From: Siderastrea siderea
Taxonomy: Eukaryota > Cnidaria > Anthozoa > Scleractinia > Rhizangiidae
DNA length: 64,000 nt
Direction: 5' to 3'
NCBI GenBank assembly: GCA_964030785.1
Contig: OZ034969.1
Span: 48,309,701 to 48,373,700 of the forward strand
Positions 1-11,522 of the stretch are shown here, one piece after another; positions within the stretch are counted from its first letter, which is position 1; every line of letters starts with the position of its first letter. The position numbers and the translations under genes were made by a program. The notes under the pieces were generated by a model, which was not told where the DNA came from, did not search any database, and saw only the letters and a list, made by a program, of their open reading frames with translations.

Positions 1-77
1 TTAAAAAATAGCTCGGGGGAGGCTAGGGATTGGTTTGAGGGGAAGGGTTAAGAGCGGTTAGGGTACATCAATCTGTG

Positions 78-492
78 TTAAGGACGGTGCCTCTTTTTGT
101 CACTACGCATACGTTCTGCACATCTCGGGGTCTGGTTCGAGTAAGGAATGTGCCTACTAATGCAAAGGTAGTTTGCGCGGCTTATAACAGTTTATGTGGA
201 AAAAGAAGATCTTAGCAAGGGCTATCAGAATCCAAAAAGAAAAGTGGGATAACCACACATTTTTCAGAGATAACTGAGCTTAAATTTGGAAAGAAAATGC
301 CATACTATTACATTTTTTGTATTTTAGAGCTTTTGTTTTTAGAATTATGAATGCTTAATTATTTCTGAAAACATGCATGGTTTCCCACTTTTTTCAAGTT
401 TAAGATTCCAGTGACCCTTGCTAAGATCTGCCTTTTCCCTGGAGTAATAACCTTTGCAAAAATACCTCTGTATTAGGAGGCACCGCCCTTAA
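78..492. mobile_element. MITE, TTAAGGACGGTGCC family, copy 1
   Basis: The ends are inverted copies of each other: TTAAGGACGGTGCCT on the left and AGGCACCGCCCTTAA on the right, with TTAA at both edges. The interior matches a second element at 23828-24393 in PLK1 intron 3, including the words TTTTTCAGAGATAA and TTAGCAAGGGCT. No coding capacity is seen. TTAA edges would fit a piggyBac-like or similar TTAA-targeting family, but the superfamily is inferred only from the edges. Confidence 0.8.
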
Positions 493-984
493 ATAAATTC
501 TCTGATATATCCAAATAGAACACTGTATACCAAAAATTATCCCTTGCTTTTGTTTAAAACAATTGATATACCAAATACCATATTATTCGTGTAAAAAATA
601 ATGAATATCCAGTATTAAGACCCTCTTTATAGGGTATACCCAAATCCCTGGGTGACCTGGCCTAAAATTTTTATCAAGCTGAATGGGCCCGTGGAAGTTA
701 ACTTTAAAACCAAACAATCCAAAACGGGTTAAAGTTGAAACGGAAAACTTATACAACCCACTGAAACGAACTATTTTTTTAAAAAAGTGGGCAATAAACA
801 GTAGCTTCTTGTTCTCAGACAAAAGAGCGGTCGCTTCTGCACTCGAGTAAAATATCTAGTAAACCCAAATTATGACGCCAGCTTTGGTCGCTCATTTCAC
901 ATGGAGGAAATCCAAATTATGAGGTCAGCCTTGATCGCTTATTTCATACGCAGAAATCCAGGAAATTCAAGGGAAAATCCAAAC

Positions 985-1154
985 GGTTGGCACGCAGCTC
1001 TTTAGAACCTCTTATTTCACTGGACCTTGTTATCACGCATGCAGCTCTTTTGTTTTCGGGACTAGCGGCTTTGTTTCTGTCGTTTGTTTGTTTATCTCTG
1101 GTTTGTTTTTTGTTAGTCAATCCTATGAAGCTTTTTTAGAGCTGCGTGCCAACC
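985..1154. mobile_element. 170-bp MITE with target-site duplication
   Basis: It starts GGTTGGCACGCAGCTCT and ends with the inverse, AGAGCTGCGTGCCAACC. The flanks are AAATCCAAAC at 975-984 and AAATCCAAAA at 1155-1164, which reads as a target-site duplication of about 9 bp. There is no ORF. A duplication of 8-9 bp would fit hAT or Mutator-like elements. Confidence 0.75.
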
Positions 1155-1789
1155 AAATCCAAAACGGGGACTAAAATGACCCTGCTATACTACTAATTCA
1201 TGAACGTGCACTTGGATTCTGGATTTGTTAGTGTGGATTTCAGATTCTGTTAGGAGCTCCACTCTGGATTCCACGACCTAGGATTAGAACAGTGGGATCC
1301 TGGGGATTCGGATTAGGATTCCCCCACGCAGAAACCAGGATTCTGGACGAAGCTTTTACTAGAAGCCTGCTTTTAAAGAAGCCCTTGATTCTTAATTTTA
1401 GAGGCAATAATTTTGTAGATTCTGGGATTCCGGATCACCTTAAGCCAATGACGCATTAGGCGGTTTTACTAAGCTTGTGGCGGCAAACTTAATCACCTGC
1501 GTTCGTTGACGATTTTCGCGGGTGCTGGCATTGCAGCGATTGCCGGCGATTTTCGCACAATCACCGACGAATTTAATCGCCGATGTCTGACATGTCACGG
1601 CGATCAAAATCGCCGTCGCAGAAGCAGTGACAACAGCGCATGCACCTGACAATTTCGCCGGCGCTCAGAATTCGTCCCGACGAGCGTATAAAATCTCCCA
1701 TTTTGTCGCTGGTTTTACTTAGGGCGAAAATAAAACTTAATGTAAAATCGCAGTTTTTGCATTAGTTGATTTCTTTGTCTGATTCGCAG

Positions 1790-1952
1790 ATTGCGCTATG
1801 AACTTCGAAAACGTGGATTAGAGGAAGAACATGAGCGGTTACGTGAACTTGAACTTGAGCGCGAACGAGCAGCTCAGCCGAAACCATGGCGACCGAAACC
1901 GCCTAAGAAGAAGAATCTAAATTACTGCGGCAGAAATCCAAATGGATGGTAA
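1790..1952 (+). CDS. Candidate terminal exon of an unknown plus-strand gene
   Basis: A pyrimidine-rich tract followed by GATTCGCAG at 1781-1789 makes a good splice acceptor. From there one frame is open for about 53 codons to a TAA at 1950-1952. The peptide is highly charged: an Arg/Glu-rich helical part (ELRKRGLEEEHERLRE) followed by a Lys/Pro-rich tail (WRPKPPKKKN). Candidate poly-A signals AATAAA follow at about 2052 and 2144. I do not recognise the protein. No upstream exon could be identified in the window, so the rest of the gene would lie upstream or the exon may be fortuitous. Function unknown. Confidence 0.35.
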
Positions 1953-2518
1953 ATGTAGCACATAACAACAATAATGTAGAATTGAACGTTACACCGACTT
2001 TTTTCTTTTGTTTTTGCATGTTCTTGAAAACGTTTACATGTGAGTCACAAATAAAACTCGAATATTTCTTTTTTGACGTTCTCTTGAAATTCCCTGTAAA
2101 ATTCGTTGGATGTGACTTACACATTCCTCGTATACATTGTATGAATAAACGACGTCGAATACTAAAGATAAAGCAAATAAAATCCCGTAATCAGTGTTTT
2201 TTAAATTTCTAATTTTGAAATCGAGCAAAAATCTTAAATTTCTAATTTCAGCGGGAAGGGTAAGGACGTATAAAATTTTCACACCAATTTAATGCGAGCT
2301 ACTTTGACACCAAAAGTATACTCCGTGCGGATTTTTTGTCCACCAAGAGGAGGAATAATAACTACGTAACTATAATGAGAAATACACAATTAAAAAGTTA
2401 AATTCAATAAGTCAGAAGAATGGTTTTACATTGTCCATGGCAGCTACTTTAAGATTGGACCGATCGGTAGCATAGTATGCACCGGTTAATCCCCTTTTTG
2501 CGAAGGAATCTCGTTCAT

Positions 2519-2772
2519 TAGCTTGTGTGGCAGGCGCTTTAAGGGGGAGGGAGTTGGGAAACTAGCAAGCGCGAGACGCGAGCGCGCGCGCGGAGCGCAA
2601 AGGGAAAGGAGCACCTGCTACCACGCTATTGTCTTCATGGTGTTTTCCTTTTGCCTGGCCCCTCTTCCTTCCTCTCTTGCTCCGCACTCGCGTCTTGCAC
2701 TTTGCACTCAGTTTGCGCTTGCGAATAATTACCCTAATTTCCCTCGCCCTTCGGCGCCTGCCACGCAGGCTA
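2519..2772. mobile_element. hAT-like MITE, TAGCCTGCGTGGCAG family
   Basis: The ends are TAGCTTGTGTGGCAGGCGC on the left and GCGCCTGCCACGCAGGCTA on the right, an imperfect terminal inverted repeat of about 19 bp. Flanks are CTCGTTCAT on the left and CTCGTCAAT on the right, close to a duplicated 8-9 bp target. The element shares its TAGCCTGCGT end with the 91-bp element at 52076-52166. Its interior is rich in GCGC words. hAT assignment is inferred from the end sequence and target-site length. Confidence 0.7.
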
Positions 2773-2781
2773 CTCGTCAAT

Positions 2782-3119
2782 TTGCCAAGGAATGCATGAA
2801 CGTCAATGACGTCACAGGCTATTGTCGGTATCTCAAGAATAAAATGCTATGGAATCTCTTTAACGGATACCCAAACGAGGAATGCAATATTTTCAACAAT
2901 GTCAAAGGCTATTCATATTCGTATGATTCAAGATCACTGAACCGTGCCGTTATTAGGCAAACGTCCACTCTTAAAACATTTGGATGAGAATAGCCTTTGA
3001 CGTCATCGAATATAATGCATTCCTCCCTGGGTATCCGCTAAAGACGTGTCACAGAATTTTATTCTTGAGATATCGACAATAGCCTATGACGTCATTGACG
3101 TTAATGTATTCCTTGGCAA
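2782..3119. mobile_element. Foldback MITE with arms of about 130 bp and CRE-like sites
   Basis: The left part (about 2782-2920) and the right part (about 2985-3119) are inverted copies differing at scattered positions. The outer words are TTTGCCAAGGAATGCAT and the inverse of TTGCCAAGGAATACATT. The palindrome TGACGTCA occurs at 2807-2814, 2998-3005 and 3087-3094. No ORF that looks coding. Confidence 0.8.
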
Positions 3120-3762
3120 TTTAGTAAACTAACATTCCCGTTCAGGTGGAAATTTTATGCCAACGATATCTTGACTGATCTTGCAAAACAACTTCTGTTG
3201 ATGAAAAAGTCTGTTTTGTCTGATATGGCTTTGTCTGTTTGGAATTGATGCACGTCATAACAATGAGCTGAGCAAGACCAAATCACGAGACCCCTTCCCT
3301 CCCGCTTCCCCCCAAAAAGTTGTTGATAAGAAATTTAGAGTCCACAGTTTGTGCAAATGGCAAGCAAAACCTCACAAATGGGACATTCCATTAAAGATTG
3401 TCGTGTACTATTTCTGCAATTCAATTCAATTCAATTTATTGAGAGTCTGGAACTAGCTTAGCTATTGGCGCAGGGCCTGAAACTGGTAGAAAAAACTACG
3501 TGGAAGAGAATTTTCCGTTCGGATAGTCCGTTTGGGAAGTTTGGACTACCCCTCAAGATGTCCTATTTACTTTGGAAATTTTCAGTTAGGGCAAACCAAT
3601 TGAAAATAGCCCTACCATTTAGAGCCCAACCACAATTTCGGGAATTTGTTTGTAAATGGTAAACACTCAGGTCTCAAAACACGGTATTCTGTCTTGATAT
3701 ACAATGGTATGAATATGAAACATTTAGGGATTAAAAGTTTGATCTGCTGCTAATAACTTCGC

Positions 3763-3768
3763 TTTATT
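3763..3768 (-). terminator. Candidate poly-A signal of IGHMBP2
   Basis: AATAAA on the minus strand, about 150 nt past the IGHMBP2 stop codon at 3918. It is the first canonical hexamer found downstream. Inferred from position and motif only. Confidence 0.45.
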
Positions 3769-3917
3769 TCGTACAACATCCTTATTATAGAAAAATTAAA
3801 TAAGTTATTTGTTTTAGTTCATAAATGTTGTTCTATCAAGAGGTACAGTGTAAAAACTGGACCAAACTTTCACTAGGGAGACTCGGAAGAGGAATCCCCC
3901 TCCAATCTCTTTGCTCT

Positions 3918-6900
3918 TTACTTTTTGTCTCCTCCTTTCTTTTTAGCCTTTCTCTGTTCAGTCATTTCATCAACCTTTTTGTCCAGCTTTCTTTGTAACT
4001 GTGCCTTACGGGTTGCGTCCAAAGCCTTCGGTTTAGCACTCTTCGGCTTGGCCGCAAGTTGCCTGGCTCTTATCTTGGCCGCTTCACCACAGCCGTGAAC
4101 TTCAGGGATGTGATGCGACAAACAGTACGTCCTTTCACAACATTTACACGTTTGCCCTAGCGTTCTTATACTTTGTTTACATGCGTCAAAAGCACATTGA
4201 GAGTCCAACTTGGTGAACGAAGCCAACATGTCATCAAAATCTTCCTCTGGGAGTTTTTCCGAAGGCGGTTTTGTTTTTGTGCTGGTTTTCTGTAGTTTGG
4301 AGGATGATCGGATCGTCCGTTCTTCTTTGCGATCTGCTTTGTCAGTTTGTCCGGCTTTTGATCTCAACAGTTGCTCACAGCGCAGCGAGTGAAGCTGAAG
4401 GTTGCAGCTTGGTACTCGCTTCTTGCACAAAGGACAGGTGTTCACTAGGTCAGAATCATCACCTTCATCTGTAATTACAAAAGGGAGAAGAGAATTTAAC
4501 GTTAATTTGCTCCCAGGAACTTATTCTAGGGTGCGAAATTTATTTTTTAAACTAACAACAACCACCACAAAAACAGCAACACAACAACAACAACAACAAG
4601 AAACAACCAACCTAAGGCCTAGGACAGACAAGCGGGTTCAACCTTTCTACTCAACCCATTTCAACATTGTTGAATTAAACATGTTAGGCACGTTTGGTTA
4701 CCCTGGTCATCCTGTTGAATTCAATATGTTAGGCGATTTGGTCACCCTGTTGAATGACGTGAAAACTACGGATGAATCCATTTGGCCATCTCGCTCAACA
4801 TTGCACAACAAAGTTGTACTAGTCAAATAAAATCATCAGACAAAAAACAAAGGAAGAAACGAAGAAACAACCCAAAAACTGCATCACAGAAAGATACAGA
4901 TCAATAGTCACAAAGGTTACGTCTTCGGATTTTGTCCAGAGACTCTTAAGCCCTGGGCAAACGGTGCATGATAGTCGATGATAATTTCAGAGCTTCTTTC
5001 CGCACTAAACTATCATCGGCTATCATTCACCGTTTGACCAGGGCTTTAAGGTGTGACCGCCTTCAGAGTACAACATAACTAATTTTACCAGAGGATAGGA
5101 CTGCTCGCCGGTTTGATTTAAATGGTCACACCTAAGGATGTCACTAAACTACGTTGTACAGCACGTGCGATTGTAGCGTTCACTTGAAAGGTCACGAACG
5201 CAGAAGTTAAAGCCACCTTGTACAGCACAATAAAGAGAACAAAAGCACAGTACGGTTCAACAGTCTTCATATGAATGGTCACACTTCAGGATTTCATCCA
5301 CAGACTCAAGAAGTTTGAACCACCTTGGACAGCATAATAAACAGCACCACAGGGAAAGTCTGCTCATAAGCTTTCATTTGATGGTTGTCACACTCTAGGA
5401 CCATAGTTCATCAACAGACTCAAATGTTAGAACCAATTACACGACACAAGGTTTGCTACTGGGTTAGCCTTGGAGAGCCCAAACCCAAGGAATACGAACG
5501 ATGTCGACAGAATCTCTTGAGCATAGAAACGAGACAGTGGTCTACTTCAATTGCAAGATCAGCTATCAGCTCCAATTATGCTTTTACGTACGTCAGAAAG
5601 AAAATAAACTAAGCAACTAACCTTTAGGCGCTGGTTTCGGTTTGCTGACCACAATATATCTATCTTTGCCTTCTCCCTTGCTTTCATGGACGAGTCCCAT
5701 CTTTTCTGCAATACTGTGCACATCAAACCTTTGCTGTGAGTTCAAAGTCTTCGGGAAGGGGAGTTCAAACTTTGACCCATCTTGGGTAAAATTCACTATT
5801 TTTTTCTCAAGATTTTCACGACTGTACCTTGCAGACACGGTGATATTAGACGATAAAGATTGATGAACCTCTTGAAAATTGTCGTTGGCATGGCCTTCGG
5901 TGTAAGACGAAGATTCAGTAGAAATGGCACCAGCGAAAGAAGAAGACGACGCCTCTAGCTCTGCAACTTTAGTATCAGTGCTAGTTTTTGCTGAGTTGAT
6001 TTGGTCTTTGTCATTTCTTGTCTTCTTTTCAGACTCTTTCGAATCAAGTTCTTTTGTATTTTCTTTCTTCGCTTCTGAACCTTTCCTCTTTTTATTATCT
6101 TTACTGATCTCACTTAAAAACATTCCAGGACTTTCAAAGTTGCAATTTGAAGCGTCAAGAGTAGCAAGTGACTTGTGGATATACTCATGCGCCGATCTGA
6201 CGTCACCTTGACTACTCATGTACTCTATCAGAGATTTCAGGAAGCTGTCATGCGAAACAGTCTCAGAGTCACCTACAACGGCAAGATGGCGCCGAGCTCG
6301 TGTGATGGCAACGTTAATTCGTCTGTGTTCGGCTAGAAAACCAACTTCTCCTATAAAGAATGCAAGTAAATGTTTGTCAAGAGCATTGAACTGAAAAGAA
6401 AAAACCTGATTCCCCGATGGGCGTTCAACCCACGACCCTCCTTGCAAAGGTGGGATGTTTAAGCAACTAACATATGAAACGAGAATGTGACCATCGCAGT
6501 TGTTATCGCAATTTAAGCAAATTGCGAAATAAGCCAGAAAAAAAGATTTTCGGGGCTTCAAAGGGATTCAAACCCGTGGCCTCTGCGTTCGCGCTGCAGC
6601 TCTCTACCAACTAAGCTATGAGGGCCGATACGTTGGGAGTAGGCCAATTTATTGAGTTCACCTTAACCTGTGATGCGATGGTCACATCTTCATTTCATTT
6701 GTATTTCCGCAGTTCACATCATTTCATTTTATGTTTTATTCCTTTCACAGGTTAAGATGAACTCAATAAATCGGCCTGCTGCCAATGTATGGGTATTCAT
6801 AGCTCAGTTGGTAGAGCACCGCAGCGCGAACGCAGAGGCCACGGGTTCAAATCCCTTTGAAGCCCCGAAAATCTTTTTTACGGGCTTAATTCGCAATTGC

Positions 6901-9900
6901 TGAAATTGCGATTACAACTGCGATGGTCACATCTTCATTTTGTTTGTATTTCCGCAGTTGACATCATTTCAAACTAAGATATAGGAAGATTTTTGGTGAG
7001 CTAGGTTAATGTAACTGTAGGTTCATTGTGACACCCGTCCTGTATACTGCTAGAATCAGCAATGTTCAAGGCATCCGGTGTACATAATACGATAAAGAAA
7101 GAGAGACGGTAAATTTTAAACCCGGTCATCATCGGAAACAGGAAAGGTGTATTACTCAGCGTGGCACGTGCGTGGAACAAAGGAAGAAATCTGGGTCCCT
7201 GACGGGAATCGAACCCATCAACATACCACAGGATTCTCGGGCAAAAAATGGAAAGGCAATTGGAGCAAAAATGTGCCAATAACTTAGAAGTACTTGATAA
7301 CAGACGTGCCATTACCTTTTTCATTTGAACGAACCAATGAAATAACAACAGCTTCCTTCTCTCTTCCCTGAAAGCCATCCACAGATTTGATTTCCAGTGC
7401 TGGGTATTCTGACGAGAGGCGCAATCTAAGCAACTCCACCTTCACAAACATACAAAGAAAGTAAGGTAAAACAAAACAAAGAAATAAACAGATAAATAAC
7501 ACACGCCCTATTACACAATGAATTGCATTCTGCATAGTACAAACTCACTTAGAAGGCATGACCACTTATAAATTTGCACTCAGAAACAGTTCAAGTATTT
7601 TTTGTTAAATCGAAGTTCACATTTATGGCTTAGGGGTGGTTCCCTAATAACTCTGGTTAAATTCTCATTGGGTGGTAAAACTTATTTCAAGTTAATACTT
7701 TAAGCCCTGGTATAAAAATGCATATTCTGCTTTTTATTCTCCATACATCTCTCATGGAACTAGTAAGGAGAATTTGCCTCAATATCAGGACATCTTATCC
7801 TCAGTGATTACTAGCTTTCTTCTCATCACTCGATTGTTCGAAAAAGTAGAGATAATGTAAAGAGGAATTTCATTTTCGTCACTGTGAGGGCTTAGAGGGT
7901 TAAAAACAGTCCAACACTTTTGCGCTTCACACTATAAACTCATACATGTATGCTCTCATCCGTGTAAACTCGTACATAAATTCATACATGTATGCTCTCA
8001 TCAACCTCTTGATATAACTCAACGAGATTTGAATTTTATGCTCTCGTTTGACCACTGTGCTGTGGTTAACATTTTTGTTGAGGAAACAACAATCACCTGG
8101 AGATTGTAAGGTGCAATGACAGCGATATCATTTGGCTGAAGTCCAGCATTAACAAGAGCTACAACATGCGCAGCTACAATGTCAGCCTCGCCTTCATTTC
8201 CTTTAGACACTTCATCCTCCACCTCTTTCTCTCTGACGTCACATCCAGCGGTGTCAATCAACAAAAGTGGGAGTGAAGTCTCATCTGTTTCCTGTACTCC
8301 GGGCAGGTCCTTTAGAAGATGTGATTTAACGGAACTGTCTGCTTGTAGACGACCTTCGTAGAGTTTCTCTGATGACCATTTCATAATTGCTTCATTCATT
8401 CTGTGTTGTGTAATGTAAAAAAACACTTCTTTTAATTATTACTTAGTTTAAGCGCTAGGCTAGGAGAGTATTAACAATTCTATCTAAGAAACAATCAAAT
8501 AAAGAAACAACCGAACAATGAATCAAGTATTGGTTCATTTCAGTATTCAACGATTTCCTGCTAATATTGGTAAACATTTCGCTTCAAATGCTTCTTTAAC
8601 CTCTATTCAGAGGACTTGGAGACCTCAGAACTGGAGTGGCCTGTTCAAGAACTTACAAAACATAAATGTCCAAAGAGAGTTCAAGAATTATGCCTGGTGG
8701 CTCGATCTGTGTCATGTTTAATGTAAATTGCCTTTATTATTACTCAGTTGAAGTGCCAAGAAGATATTTACAATTCTATCGACATTTGCTTTTTTGAATC
8801 AATTCTGAATATACCATGACTTTAAGGGCAGAGGATTTGATGGCTGATACTGTCTGTGGAGATAGATCAAAAATTGTTTCTTTATGGGTAATATCTTTTC
8901 CCAGAGTGGGGTGGGGGGGGGGGGGCACAGGGTGTAGGGAAGCTACACCCTGTCCCAAATACTGCATGAGCCATATTCAATGATGACAATCCTGTTAAGG
9001 ACAAGAACAGATCCTGTTTAGGACAAACTCATATAGAATTAACTATTCTGCTCAGGACAGAGGCCAAAAACCACAATCTATCCAGTGGCGCATCCCCATA
9101 TAGGCCATATAAGTGCATGCCCCCCCCCCCCCCTGCTGGGAATCTTTTACTTTTGATTTACCTACCGGTATTGAGTTGTTAACATGCGTACAGCATCATC
9201 TCCCAGTAGCTTTATAAGTCTCTCCATTAGTGTGACTTGCAAGCCCTGTTTAGCTGCATCCCTAGATATTATTGTGGGGGGTAACTGGAGGTGATCGCCA
9301 GCAAGAATGCACCTGTAACATACAACCACTGTCAGAGGATCTTCAACAAACAGACTTTGTTGATGCATACAACATACAGTTGAATTTCTCTTATACAGAC
9401 ATCAAAGCACAAGGAATAAGTGTCTGTATTATGGAGTTGTTGGTATTACAATATCATGAACCTCATGCTGCCCTGACTTGCACCTCAATCATCACTCAGA
9501 TGCCTGAAGATGTGCTCTTAAAAGAATCACAGGGAGCCCAAGCTCAGCCCATAAGTTTTATGCAGAAAACAAGTTTTACTAATCCCCTGAAGACAAACGT
9601 TAGAAGCCTGAGGCTTCAGGCACTGCTGGAGCACAGCCCTGGATACCTTCGACAGAGGATCCCTGTTCCCTATTCAGCATTGCCATACTCATAATACTAT
9701 ATGCACCTGTATTTTCAATTTGCACAGACTGCTTGCAGGATTGAGTCTAGGACAGAACGGGCCCTTTGCATGTCTTGATCACATGGTAGAAAATCCATTC
9801 TACTGGATGGCAAATGGTTCAGTGGGACGTCTAAAAACAATGGAATTAAAATCTGAATGGCTGCACCACTATCCCATTATACAATTTGCCATCCAGAGGG

Positions 9901-11491
9901 CCCATTCAGCAGTTATAATCCTTTCATAATAAAATGGCATGGGGAACCTGTCGCACACAAGTACCTTGGAGCCCGCAGTAGGGGAATCCAGCAGCCAGCT
10001 TCCAGTGACTGAGCAGCCTCATCAATGACAACCAAATCAAAGTGTTCTGGCTTTACAAGTTTAAGAGGGCCATCCACTGATGCACTGGTGTTCGTTGCCA
10101 AGACAACATCCACTTTAGTAAGGATTTCAGTGATTGCCTTGTCTTCTCTTTGCCTGAGCTCTTCTCGCAGAGACCTTATTTCTTGTTTTAGATGTTTCTT
10201 CTCTGATGGATTTCGTGACTTTCTAACCTTTGTCTGGTAGAAAAAGACAAAATATATCCTCGGTTAAGGAAATGTGCTGGATGCTGGGTGTCTAATGAAA
10301 GAGGTAATGGGTCTGCCATTGACTCGCTCTTCCCTATCCAGGAAGTGGGAGGAATAACTTAATAGGGAAAAGAAGTAGGGTGTCAAGGGAGAACCAGCAG
10401 ACAGATTTTTAGAGGACCTCAAGAAGGCTTCTCCTAGAGGTGGTGGAAAATGACAGATCTGCGATTGTCTTGTTCCCCATCTAGGAAAAAGGGGCGATAA
10501 ATTAATAAGTAATAACAATAATAGGCTTTATTTAAAGAGGGCAAACACTCAACAGTAGTAAAAACACTGATAACTTTGTAGCCCTCACTACAACACAAAA
10601 TATTAAATAGCACCTAAAATTAACTATAAAATTCACTTAAAAGAGCAGTAGGGGGTCGAGGGACACCCACTTAAAGAGATACTAGAGTGGACATGAACAA
10701 GACTGTGGAAAGTGACAGGTCTGCAATGGTATAATTCTCTATCCAGGAAGGAGGGGGAGTGACTTTATAGGGAAAGAGGGGTAGGGTAGGGGGCCAAGGG
10801 ACACCTGACAGGGAGTTACCATGATGGACCTGAAAGTGGCTACTCACAGGGGTGGTGGAGAGGAAAATCCTGTGGGGGGAGAAGGTGTTCCACTCTGAGC
10901 TCAAATCCCTACCCTATTTCAAACCAAAATATGTGATTCTTATACCCCACTGCAGATTTAAACCCTTCACCTTTACAGGCCTAAACTGCAAAATCGAATT
11001 ACCCTATATCATATCAAGAAGGAAATTAAACTTCTCTATTTCACACAACAGTGGTCAAAATACTCCCAGAATTGCACTGGATGGATGAAGGTAGTCAGTG
11101 GCCTATCTCCCCAATGGGAGAAGGGCAAAACAAGCTTTAACTGTTACTTTATGAAAGAAGTGCAAACTCTATTCAGTTTGTCAAAAGTATCAGCGACAAC
11201 AATCAGGAAAAAAATTCTGAAAGAATGTGTGCCTGTGAGAGCAACTTAGGTGGGCATTGATCAAGTTGCATGTACATAAAGAATTTTCCTTTTCATCACA
11301 AGGTTGAACAAACAAAAAAATAAACAGTGAGATCAAAGGAAAGTAATTCATACCAACGTTTCGTCAATGTCTTTTCGCACATCTCGTACAATGGCTGTTC
11401 CTTCAGAACTGGACAACAAAGCATCAAGGGAATGCTGCTGAACAACACGGAGCAGACGAGCAGGATGGCCAAGCCTCACAACCTTAAATTA

Positions 11492-11522
<31 letters not shown>

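Larger units (their letters stand above)
1..1789. other. Non-coding stretch with small inverted and tandem repeats
   Basis: Apart from the two inverted-repeat elements listed separately I see no convincing gene. A short imperfect tandem duplication lies around 867-960 (two copies of a block reading AATTATGA, then CAG, then a TCGC core). A GGATTC-rich low-complexity stretch covers about 1210-1430. A GC-rich stretch with repeated ATCGCCG and GATTTTCG words lies at about 1490-1680. Short open frames here have no recognisable protein features. Confidence 0.5.
1953..3917. other. Intergenic, mostly repeats
   Basis: The stretch between the candidate exon and the 3' end of IGHMBP2 holds two MITEs (2519-2772 and 2782-3119) and a short (AATTC)n-like run near 3418-3436. 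I see no protein feature. The longer frame through 2523-2987 crosses both inverted-repeat elements and is taken as chance. Confidence 0.5.

Noticed and set aside
2523..2987. 154-codon plus-strand frame as a gene
   Set aside because: It runs across two unrelated inverted-repeat elements and their boundary, so it cannot be a conserved coding unit.
6551..6867. Two functional tRNA genes
   Set aside because: A and B boxes are present but the acceptor stems do not pair and the anticodon loop lacks the usual U33. The copies share non-tRNA flanks, which marks them as SINE-like.
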